DNA from: an uncultured Bacteroidales bacterium | GTDB lineage: Bacteria > Bacteroidota > Bacteroidia > Bacteroidales > UBA932 | Direction: 5' to 3' | DNA length: 64,000 nucleotides | NCBI GenBank assembly: GCA_944323805.1 | Contig: CALUTW010000008.1 | Coordinates: 43,370 to 107,369, forward strand | Part shown: positions 35,894-43,525 of the stretch, one piece after another | Position numbering within the stretch: the stretch's first letter is position 1 | Layout: every line of letters begins with the position of its first letter | The notes under the pieces: generated by a model | What the model was told of the DNA's origin: nothing | The model's database searches: none | Seen by the model: the letters and a program-made list of their open reading frames with translations, nothing else | Made by a program: the position numbers and the translations under genes

Positions 35894-36889
35894 TCAGAGA
35901 TTCGGATTGACTGTCTTCCACTCGGAAACCGGCGGGATGATATTCAGGCCGATGATCTCGTCGCGCATCTTGCAGAGGTGCTCGTATGATGCATCGAGGG
36001 CGGCAATCTCTTCCGGAGTACCCTCAACCTCACCGTAGTGGACGCCTGTTGCATCTATCACTGTCGGCATGGCCATCATCACATTACGATATTTTCCGCT
36101 GTTGACATAGCAGCCTGCAGGCCATTCGAACTTCTTTCCGCCCATGGCGGCAGCAATCATCTCCACTGACACATATGCCGGGCTCTGAAACGAAGAGCGT
36201 CCGCGAAGCTCTATGATCCTCTTTCCGCCCTGGATGACATTGCCCTTGATCTCTTCCCACCTGACAAGAGGGAGTCTGCTTCCGAGAAGCTCGGAGAAAG
36301 GCTTCCCGTCGACAAGGACCTTGGATGCGAACACAGCCATCTGCTCCCCGTGTCCGCCATATGTATGGCAGTTGGCCACCTTGCACTGCTGCACCCCGAA
36401 CTCCTTGGCGAGGGCGCTCTGAAGCCTTGTGGAGTCAAGTGCGGCAAGAGTCGTGACCTGGCTCGGCTTAAGTCCTGAATGAAGGAGGGTCACAAGCCCG
36501 GTAAGGTCGGCCGGATTGAAGATGATGACAACATGCTTCACGTCCGGGCAATATGCCTTTATGTCTTTCCCGAGCTGCTCCGCGATCTCGCAGTTGCCCT
36601 TGAGGAGGTCCTCACGGGTCATCCCCTGCTTGCGGGGAGCCCCGCCTGAAGATATGACATACTTCGCTCCGGTCAGAGCCTCTTTCATATCAGTCGTATA
36701 GGTTATGTTGGCCTCATCAAATGCGCAGTGATACATTTCTTCTGCAACACCTTCAAGACCAGTCCCGAACGGGTCATAGAGACAGACATTCGGAGTAAGC
36801 TTCATCATCATGGCCGTCTGGACCATGTTTGAACCGATCATGCCGGCTGCGCCTACAATGGTCAGTTTGTCATTTGTCAGGAAACTCAT
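35894..36889 (-). CDS. mdh: Malate dehydrogenase
   Basis: A 331-residue NAD-dependent enzyme. Nucleotide loop VGAAGMIGSNM (12-22), and a catalytic region with TLAALDSTRLQSALAKEFG and TYGGHGEQM containing the active-site histidine. This is the Bacteroidales-type malate dehydrogenase, which interconverts malate and oxaloacetate in the reductive branch to succinate. It has its own -7 box at 36930-36937 and reads away from the phosphopantetheinyl transferase gene. Confidence 0.93.
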   Translation of the reverse strand: MSFLTNDKLTIVGAAGMIGSNMVQTAMMMKLTPNVCLYDPFGTGLEGVAEEMYHCAFDEANITYTTDMKEALTGAKYVISSGGAPRKQGMTREDLLKGNCEIAEQLGKDIKAYCPDVKHVVIIFNPADLTGLVTLLHSGLKPSQVTTLAALDSTRLQSALAKEFGVQQCKVANCHTYGGHGEQMAVFASKVLVDGKPFSELLGSRLPLVRWEEIKGNVIQGGKRIIELRGRSSFQSPAYVSVEMIAAAMGGKKFEWPAGCYVNSGKYRNVMMAMPTVIDATGVHYGEVEGTPEEIAALDASYEHLCKMRDEIIGLNIIPPVSEWKTVNPNL

Positions 36890-36929
36890 AATAATTTTAT
36901 TTAATGAACTCGTATTTTCACACAGGGTG

Positions 36930-36957
36930 CAAATATAATAAAAAATGACTATATTTG
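36930..36957. promoter_or_regulatory. Back-to-back promoters for mdh and the structured leader
   Basis: TATATTTG occurs on the minus strand (36930-36937, mdh) and on the plus strand (36950-36957), separated by only 12 bases. The two polymerases would occlude each other, so transcription of mdh and the rightward unit may be mutually exclusive. Confidence 0.7.
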
Positions 36958-36977
36958 CACGAATTTAATTTGTGAGA

Positions 36978-37179
36978 CACGTGGAACCTCCCAGTCCAAT
37001 ATTGACAGCTCAGAATACAGCGGATTCAATCTCGGAAGATCCGCTGGCGGACAGAATTTACATGATACTGGACATGGTTCCCGGCGATGAGCCGGGACGT
37101 TATCTTGTGTACACCGGCCAGGTGCGCACAGGATTGTCGTATATCGGCATGACCGGAGAGACAATCTCATAGCCGCGTG
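36978..37179 (+). ncRNA. Candidate structured RNA / leader of the phosphopantetheinyl transferase gene
   Basis: A closing helix CACGTGG (36978-36984) / CCGCGTG (37173-37179) encloses four hairpins. H1 is AGCGGAT/ATCCGCT (37019-37045). H2 is TCCCGGC/GCCGGGA with loop GATGA (37079-37097). H3 is TGTGTACACC/GGTGCGCACA with one mismatch (37106-37130). H4 is GATTGTC/GACAATC with an inner CGG/CCG (37132-37166). Transcription would start near 36964. The region could encode a 66-residue GTG-start peptide, but no family or ribosome-binding site was seen. It matched no RNA family I could recall. Confidence 0.5.
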
Positions 37180-37215
37180 CATCGGAATGGAAGAAAAATA
37201 TAGATTTATCATATA

Positions 37216-37857
37216 ATGGGACTATACCTGAGGAAAACCCTGGACAACAAGGCCGAGATATCGGTGTGGAAGATAACCGAGACGGAAGACGAACTGATAA
37301 AGCTCAGTTCCACCCCTACTGACGAGATGGAGGAGATATCCCTCATACGCAACGAGAGCCTGAGAAAGCAGAGGCTCGCAGTCAGGGCTCTTCTGAACGA
37401 AGTATTCGAGGACAAGGTGTACCTGAGCCATCACGACAACGGGAAGCCGTTCCTCGAAAACTGCATAACCAACATCAGCATAACCCACACGGAAAAATAC
37501 GTGGCAATCATTACCCATCAGGAAGAGGACCTCGGCATAGACATGGAATGCATCGACCGGGATTTCTCGGCCGTACGGGAAAAAGCCCTGTCCGACGAAG
37601 AAAGGGAAGACATAGACGACGATGACGAAAGGCTCGGAGAGCAGCTGGCCATCTACTGGTGCGCCAAGGAAGCCATATTCAAGAGGATGTCGCAGAATAA
37701 GGTAGACTTCGCGGAGCAGATACATGTCGGACGGTTCAATCCGAAGGACGAAGGCGAAATTGAGGCCACATTCATCCATAAGGACGGATACGAGGAGGAC
37801 TTCGAGCTCGGATACATGACCTTCGACCGGCACGTCCTCGTATGGGTTGTAGGATAA
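37216..37857 (+). CDS. 4'-phosphopantetheinyl transferase (Sfp/AcpT superfamily)
   Basis: A 213-residue protein with the three superfamily motifs: ISITHT, LGIDMECI (the Mg2+-binding GxDxE) and WCAKEAIFK. It moves phosphopantetheine from CoA to a carrier-protein serine. In Bacteroidetes this type may serve fatty-acid ACP or an aryl polyene or similar carrier; no carrier gene is adjacent. The leader holds the structured RNA candidate, and an intrinsic terminator follows. Confidence 0.9.
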   Translation: MGLYLRKTLDNKAEISVWKITETEDELIKLSSTPTDEMEEISLIRNESLRKQRLAVRALLNEVFEDKVYLSHHDNGKPFLENCITNISITHTEKYVAIITHQEEDLGIDMECIDRDFSAVREKALSDEEREDIDDDDERLGEQLAIYWCAKEAIFKRMSQNKVDFAEQIHVGRFNPKDEGEIEATFIHKDGYEEDFELGYMTFDRHVLVWVVG

Positions 37858-37911
37858 AACAATATTGTTATACAAATTTGAAAAATTCAAAATTATCATT
37901 ATACTATATCG

Positions 37912-37941
37912 CCTGTTAATCAATAAGTTAACAGGCATTTT
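37912..37941 (+). terminator. Intrinsic terminator after the phosphopantetheinyl transferase gene
   Basis: CCTGTTAA pairs with TTAACAGG around an 8-base loop and is followed by CATTTTTATT. Confidence 0.85.
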
Positions 37942-37998
37942 TATTGTTTGTTAATAACTTTTACAGTCTCTTTCCCGACAAGATTAGGATATTTGGAT

Positions 37999-38006
37999 TA
38001 TCTTTG
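37999..38006 (+). promoter_or_regulatory. nrdD promoter -7 box
   Basis: TATCTTTG with a weak -33. The predicted start is about 38014, just at the palindrome that follows, giving a leader of about 125 bases. Confidence 0.6.
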
Positions 38007-38016
38007 TCATCCCGAG

Positions 38017-38042
38017 TTCCGGATCCGGTTCCGGACCCGGAA
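38017..38042 (+). promoter_or_regulatory. GC-rich hairpin at the start of the nrdD leader
   Basis: TTCCGGATCCGG pairs with CCGGACCCGGAA around a two-base loop, with one mismatch, at or just after the predicted transcription start. A TTTTT run follows about 10 bases later. It may protect the 5' end, act as an attenuator or be an operator. Confidence 0.5.
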
Positions 38043-38139
38043 TATCAGAGTTTTTAATCAGAGTACGGCAAGGAGACACAAGTGAGGACAGATAAAAATC
38101 CTTCCGGTCATCCTTTCCGCATGCAACAATACGTTAGAC

Positions 38140-40347
38140 ATGGTAAGGTATGTAATCAAGCGCGACGGAAGAGTCGTGGACTTCGACAAGAGGAAAATCG
38201 TTGACGCCATTCTGAAGGCAATGAATGTGACAGACGAGGGGGAGGACATTGTGCTTGCAGCAGAGATTGCAGCCGTAATCTCGAAGATTGACAATGAAAG
38301 CATGAGCGTCGAAGACATCCAGGACAATGTCGAGATGGAGCTCATGAAGAGCCCGAGAAAGGAAGTCGCCAAGAAATACATCGCATACCGCAACCAGAGA
38401 AATCTTGCGAGAAAGGCAAAGTCACGCGAGATATTCAAGGAGATCATAGAGGCCCAGGCAACCGACGTGACGAGGGAGAATGCCAACATGAATGCCGACA
38501 CTCCGGCTGGAATGATGATGAAATTCGCCTCCGAGTCGACCAAGTCATTCGTGGACGAATGCCTGCTGTCCGAGGATGTCAAGGAAGCCGTACAGAACTC
38601 CTACATACACATCCATGACAAGGACTATTACCCGACCAAGAGCCTTACCTGCGTCCAGCATCCTCTCGACAGGATCCTGAAGAACGGGTTCTTCGCGGGA
38701 CACGGGGAGTCCAGGCCGGCCAAGCGCATCGAGACCGCCAGCATCCTCGGCTGTATCTCAATGGAGACCGTGCAGAACGAGATGCACGGAGGACAGGCCA
38801 TACCGGCATTCGACTTCTACATGGCCCCGTTCGTAAGAAAGACCTTCCTGGAAGAGCTCAAGAATATCAGCGAGATGACAGGCATCGACTACAGCCATCT
38901 CAAGGACATTGAAATCGACGACTACATCAAGCGTGACCTTATAGGCATACAGGGCGAGGAACGCGTTATACAGCATGCCATCAACATGACCGTAAGCCGG
39001 GTGCACCAGTCGATGGAGGCGTTCGTGCACAACATGAACTCCATACATTCACGTGGAGGCAATCAGGTGGTGTTCAGCTCCATAAACTACGGGACCGACA
39101 CTTCCGCCGAGGGAAGGTGCGTCATAAGGGAAATCCTCAACACCACTTATGAAGGTGTCGGCAACGGCTCGACCGCCATATTCCCTATCCAGATATGGAA
39201 GAAGAAGCGCGGTGTCAGCTATCTTCCTGAGGACAAGAACTATGACCTGTACAAATTCGCATGCAAGGTATCGGCAAGACGGTTCTTCCCGAATTTCCTC
39301 AACCTCGATGCGACATTCAACAGGCACGAGCTCTGGAGGGAGGACGACCCGGAAAGATACAACTATGAAGTAGCCACGATGGGCTGCCGCACAAGGGTGT
39401 TCGAGAACAGGTTCGGACCGAAGACATCAATCGGAAGAGGCAACCTTTCATTTACCACAATAAATCTTGTCCGCCTGGCCATAGAATGCATGGACGAGGC
39501 AGACCAGACTGAAAAGATAGGGAAGTTCTTCCACAAGCTCGACTGGGCCCTCGACATTACCGCAAAGCAGCTCTGCGAAAGATACAACTTCCAGAAGACC
39601 GCCCTCAAGAAACAGTTCCCGCTCCTTATGGGCGCACTGTGGCTCGGCAGCGAGAATCTCAAGGATGACGACACAATTGAACCGGTAATCAACCAGGGCA
39701 CACTCGGCATCGGATTCATCGGACTGGCGGAAGCCCTTATAGCCCTTACAGGCAAGCACCACGGCGAATCGGAAGAGTCCCAGCAGCTCGGTTTGCGCAT
39801 CATAACCTACATGAGGGACAAGGCAAATGAATATTCCGAGAAGTTCCAGCACAATTTCAGCGTGCTTGCGACTCCGGCAGAAGGACTTGCAGGTAAGTTT
39901 ACCAAGGCCGACAGGAAGAAGTTCGGCATAATCCCGGGAATCACGGACAAGGAATACTACACCAACTCCAACCATGTCCCGGTATATTACCACTGTACCC
40001 CTAAGCACAAGGCGGAAGTGGAGGCACCTTACCACGCCCTCACAACCGGAGGACATATCTTCTATGTGGAAATTGACGGGGATGCCACACACAATCCGGA
40101 AGCCATAATGGCGATAGTCGACCTCATGGACAAATACAACATGGGATACGGCTCGGTCAACCACAACAGGAACCGCTGCATGGACTGCGGATTCGAGAAT
40201 GCCGACGAAGACCTTGAGGAATGCCCTAAATGCCACAGCCACAGGATAGACAGGCTGCAGCGCATTACCGGATATCTGGTCGGGACTACAGACAGGTGGA
40301 ACAGCGCAAAGCTTGCCGAGCTCAAGGACCGTGTCGTCCACAAGTAA
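38140..40347 (+). CDS. nrdD: Anaerobic ribonucleoside-triphosphate reductase
   Basis: A 735-residue class III reductase. An N-terminal ATP-cone (VRYVIKRDGRVVDFDKRKI, residues 1-90) is followed by the glycyl-radical catalytic domain, the zinc site CMDCG...CPKCH and the C-terminal radical loop RITGYLVGTTDRWN. It reduces NTPs to dNTPs without oxygen, using a glycyl radical made by NrdG. The partner nrdG follows 21 bases downstream. No NrdR box was recognised in the leader. Confidence 0.97.
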   Translation: MVRYVIKRDGRVVDFDKRKIVDAILKAMNVTDEGEDIVLAAEIAAVISKIDNESMSVEDIQDNVEMELMKSPRKEVAKKYIAYRNQRNLARKAKSREIFKEIIEAQATDVTRENANMNADTPAGMMMKFASESTKSFVDECLLSEDVKEAVQNSYIHIHDKDYYPTKSLTCVQHPLDRILKNGFFAGHGESRPAKRIETASILGCISMETVQNEMHGGQAIPAFDFYMAPFVRKTFLEELKNISEMTGIDYSHLKDIEIDDYIKRDLIGIQGEERVIQHAINMTVSRVHQSMEAFVHNMNSIHSRGGNQVVFSSINYGTDTSAEGRCVIREILNTTYEGVGNGSTAIFPIQIWKKKRGVSYLPEDKNYDLYKFACKVSARRFFPNFLNLDATFNRHELWREDDPERYNYEVATMGCRTRVFENRFGPKTSIGRGNLSFTTINLVRLAIECMDEADQTEKIGKFFHKLDWALDITAKQLCERYNFQKTALKKQFPLLMGALWLGSENLKDDDTIEPVINQGTLGIGFIGLAEALIALTGKHHGESEESQQLGLRIITYMRDKANEYSEKFQHNFSVLATPAEGLAGKFTKADRKKFGIIPGITDKEYYTNSNHVPVYYHCTPKHKAEVEAPYHALTTGGHIFYVEIDGDATHNPEAIMAIVDLMDKYNMGYGSVNHNRNRCMDCGFENADEDLEECPKCHSHRIDRLQRITGYLVGTTDRWNSAKLAELKDRVVHK

Positions 40348-40368
40348 AACCTGTCTGATTCCCCGGAA

Positions 40369-40872
40369 ATGACTATCAGGATACTGGACATATTGGAGGA
40401 GACCATGGCCGACGGCCCTGGTCTCCGTACTTCAATATACTGTGCCGGATGCCTGCATCATTGCCCCGGATGCCATAACCCGCAGTCCTGGGACATGAAC
40501 GGAGGAAATCCGATGGAAGTGGACGACATATTGAAAGTCATTCTGGATGACGAGTTCAGCAATGTCACATTTACCGGAGGGGACCCATTCTATCAGGTAG
40601 AGGCGTTCACAGAACTGGCCAGGAAGATAAAGGAGAACTCCTCCAAGACAATATGGTGCTACACGGGATTCACAATAGAGGAAATCCGTGCGGACAGCAG
40701 GCTGTCAATGATGCTGCCTTATATCGATGTCATCGTTGACGGGCCCTTCATCATGGAGAAAAAAGACAGGGAACTGCTTTTCAGAGGCAGTTCAAACCAG
40801 AGGATAATCTATCTGCACGGGAAGGAGGAGGACATCATTCCAGGCACTGTGAAGACAATACCTGTGAAATGA
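40369..40872 (+). CDS. nrdG: Anaerobic ribonucleotide reductase-activating protein
   Basis: A 167-residue radical-SAM activase. The 4Fe-4S motif is CLHHCPGC (CxxxCxxC) in YCAGCLHHCPGCHNPQSW, with FTGGDPFYQ as the SAM-binding GGE-like motif. It abstracts hydrogen from the NrdD glycine loop. It is cotranscribed with nrdD. Its last 38 bases overlap the end of the convergent epimerase gene. Confidence 0.96.
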   Translation: MTIRILDILEETMADGPGLRTSIYCAGCLHHCPGCHNPQSWDMNGGNPMEVDDILKVILDDEFSNVTFTGGDPFYQVEAFTELARKIKENSSKTIWCYTGFTIEEIRADSRLSMMLPYIDVIVDGPFIMEKKDRELLFRGSSNQRIIYLHGKEEDIIPGTVKTIPVK

Positions 40873-42295
40873 ACCTGTTCCTGGCTGTCGCCACTTTCCT
40901 TATGTTCCCCGAGGCATCGCATTCAGGACACCAGCCACCACCGAGAAGCACATATTCCAGGGATGCACTGAACTGATGCCCGTGCTCGCAGGTCCAGCCA
41001 AAGACCGCGCCTTTTGTGCCGACAAGGTCTTCCGGGCCGAGGAAATGCCCTCCCCTGAATACGGCTGCAGCCTCTATTTCATCTGCATCAAGGGAATATA
41101 TAGACCTGGACATGTCATATCCCCTGTTCAGTTCGACCACCTCCCCTGCGGCACGGGCCTTATCGATATTCTTCTCCATATACGGCGGACGCATCTGTTC
41201 CCAGCTGCGTATACCGAGGAACTCTTCTTCAGAACCATAGTAGGCTTCAAGCTTTTCAGGAGAATCCTTTATCCAGGTCTGAGTGCCGAGCCCATTCTCA
41301 TATGCAAGAGGCCTCATGAACGCCTTTATCAGGCAAGCCGGGACAAGGCGGGCAAGGGAGAAATACCATGGCAGCCTTGATGTCATCTGCCTGAAATATT
41401 CGTCGACAGGGATGTTTGCCCTGAAATGAAGATATTTCTCCAGCTCATCAGCATCAGTATACCACATGCCATGAAAATTACGTGTCGCGAACCAGCGTGG
41501 TTCGAACACCTTTTCAACGGAGCTGATACCTATCGGGGACAGCAGACGCTGCTCAAACTCATAGTTTGTCATACGGTACTGCTCCCCGCTGCTTATATTG
41601 TAGAATCTGTTCCAGAATTCCTCAGGCACATAATCCTCGCACACATTTGCAAGGACACGGCCGGAATCCTCGATTGTAGCCCATTCAAGGACTCCTTTTA
41701 TCGGCACATGGAAGGCTATGGGATTGATCTGCCTGAAAATCCCGGGATACAGGATACCTGACTGCCTGAGGGACACCCAGTATTTCAGCCCGGAATCCGC
41801 GAATGCCTTTTCTGCACGGCACTTGGACACGGCATACATATCGAACGCGCTTGCATAGACAGGATCTCCCGCACACCCCCAATGGATAGGATAAAGCCTG
41901 TCCCCGCACTGCGCCACAGAGCCGATGTACACGACCTTGATGCGGTCTCTGTCCGGCTGAGCCTTGACAGCCCTGACAACATTCTCCGCCGCTGTCACGT
42001 TGACCTTAAGGGTCTTTTCCGGATAATAGTCTGCCTTGGGCGAAACCATTCCTCCGACATGGAGGACATAATCCGCTCCGGCGACTCCTGCGAGCACATC
42101 TTCATATACCGTCAGGTCTCCCCAGACAATCTCCACATCCGGATCATCCATGTATCTTTCAAGAAGCCTTATGTTCTTTTTGCTGTGTCTTGCCAGGACC
42201 CTTATCCTGAAACGGTCCTTCTTCCTGTACAGCTCCTGAAAGCCGGCCCAGCCCATATTGCCGGTGGCACCGGTCAGAAAAACAACTTTTTTCAT
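40835..42295 (-). CDS. NAD-dependent epimerase/dehydratase-like protein with C-terminal zinc-ribbon-like tail
   Basis: A 486-residue protein. The N-terminal ~330 residues are an extended SDR domain: GATGNMGWAGF (cofactor loop), then YIGSVAQCG and YAVSKCRAEKA with the catalytic Tyr and Lys. The last ~60 residues hold CEHGHQFSASLEYVLLGGGW followed by CPEC, a Cys/His pattern that looks like a small zinc ribbon. The fusion is unusual for sugar epimerases, so the substrate may be neither a sugar nucleotide nor free. The start is the ATG at 42295. It ends inside the nrdG 3' end on the opposite strand. Confidence 0.8.
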   Translation of the reverse strand: MKKVVFLTGATGNMGWAGFQELYRKKDRFRIRVLARHSKKNIRLLERYMDDPDVEIVWGDLTVYEDVLAGVAGADYVLHVGGMVSPKADYYPEKTLKVNVTAAENVVRAVKAQPDRDRIKVVYIGSVAQCGDRLYPIHWGCAGDPVYASAFDMYAVSKCRAEKAFADSGLKYWVSLRQSGILYPGIFRQINPIAFHVPIKGVLEWATIEDSGRVLANVCEDYVPEEFWNRFYNISSGEQYRMTNYEFEQRLLSPIGISSVEKVFEPRWFATRNFHGMWYTDADELEKYLHFRANIPVDEYFRQMTSRLPWYFSLARLVPACLIKAFMRPLAYENGLGTQTWIKDSPEKLEAYYGSEEEFLGIRSWEQMRPPYMEKNIDKARAAGEVVELNRGYDMSRSIYSLDADEIEAAAVFRGGHFLGPEDLVGTKGAVFGWTCEHGHQFSASLEYVLLGGGWCPECDASGNIRKVATARNRFISQVLSSQCLE

Positions 42296-42334
42296 AGTCA
42301 ATGATAAATGTCCGCAATCTGCAGACGCAATATA

Positions 42335-43525
42335 TTATTTCTTTCTCAGCCACAGCTCCGGATTCTGCGGTGTCTGGTTCTGCCATATCTGGAAATGCAG
42401 CCTGGTCTCTCCATTTATGGTGTCGACCGTACCGATACGCTCCCCTGTCTTTACCTTGTCCCCCGCCTTGACATTATTGCTCTGGAGCTTGCAATAGAAG
42501 GAGAAATAATTCCCGTGCTGGACGAGCACGCATATATTATATCCCGGCATAACGACAATCTGCTTGACAACGCCGTCGAATACAGCCCTGACAGCCGCCC
42601 CTGGCTGAAGCGCGATATCTATACCGTTGCTGAAAGGCAGCTTCAACCTGGTAAATACAGGATGGTATCTCTGTCCGAACCCTTCCACGACAGGTCCGTC
42701 TGCCGGCCACGGAAGAATACCCTTGTTCCTGGAGAACTCGGCTGCAAGCTTGTAGTCTATCACGGCTTCCGGCTTGTCATCCTTTTCCGAAGCACGCATG
42801 GCCTCCTCGACAAGCCTCTTTATCTCCCTGTTGAGGGCATCCACCTGTTTCTTCTTGTCGGCCAGCTGCCTCTCGTATTTCCGTCTGTCCTTCTTGAGCT
42901 GGGCGGACATTTTCTCCGACCTGGCCTCGTCAGCCTGGAGGGATGCCAGCTCCTTCTTTCTCCTGTCACGCACCTGTTCGGCATCAGCCTTCATTTCCTG
43001 GAGACGGGCCTTCTCAGCAGCGAGTTCTGCCTTGGCCTCCTCAATCCTTTCCGCCTGGGCATGGATTTCATCAGCCAGATTGCGGAAATATCCGTACCTG
43101 CGGAATGCCTGGCCGAGATTGTCACTGGCCAGAATGTACATATACCAGATTTTCGGGTCCCTGTTCTTGTATGCGCTCCTGACAAGCCTGCCGTAATGCT
43201 CGGTAAGGGTGTCAATCCTCTCCTGAAGGCGGTTGATTTTCCTCTGGGCGGTAACCATCCCGTCGGAATATTCCCGTATCTGCTTTTCCGCAGCGGATAT
43301 CAATGCCTTTCTGTTGGATATCTGCTTCCTGATGAGCGTAAGGTCGGACAGGAGATTCCGGCTTCTGGCGGCATTCGAGGAAATCTGCCTGTCAAGAATG
43401 GATATCTCTTTCTCAAGCGCTGCCACCTTTGCCCTGTATGCTTCAGTATCCTGGGCACACATCGCAAATGCGGATATCGCGGCCAGCAACAACGATACAA
43501 ATATTTTACGGACTCTCATCTTCAT
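42335..43525 (-). CDS. EnvC/NlpD-like murein hydrolase activator with degenerate M23 domain
   Basis: A 396-residue exported protein: signal peptide to about 24, a long coiled coil at about 25-240, and a C-terminal LytM/M23 domain. The metal ligands are altered: the HxxxD site reads SNGIDIAL with N in place of H, and the usual YAHL reads FYCKL, though LHFQIW keeps the last histidine. Such domains activate amidases rather than cut peptidoglycan. The coiled coil suggests septal recruitment, as in EnvC. It overlaps the TPR gene stop (ATGA). Confidence 0.87.
   Translation of the reverse strand: MKMRVRKIFVSLLLAAISAFAMCAQDTEAYRAKVAALEKEISILDRQISSNAARSRNLLSDLTLIRKQISNRKALISAAEKQIREYSDGMVTAQRKINRLQERIDTLTEHYGRLVRSAYKNRDPKIWYMYILASDNLGQAFRRYGYFRNLADEIHAQAERIEEAKAELAAEKARLQEMKADAEQVRDRRKKELASLQADEARSEKMSAQLKKDRRKYERQLADKKKQVDALNREIKRLVEEAMRASEKDDKPEAVIDYKLAAEFSRNKGILPWPADGPVVEGFGQRYHPVFTRLKLPFSNGIDIALQPGAAVRAVFDGVVKQIVVMPGYNICVLVQHGNYFSFYCKLQSNNVKAGDKVKTGERIGTVDTINGETRLHFQIWQNQTPQNPELWLRKK

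Noticed and set aside
36972..37172. 66-codon GTG-start frame between mdh and the phosphopantetheinyl transferase gene
   Set aside because: No ribosome-binding site, no ATG and no recognisable family; the same bases form a closing helix and four hairpins. A peptide is not excluded, so it is noted only within the ncRNA entry.
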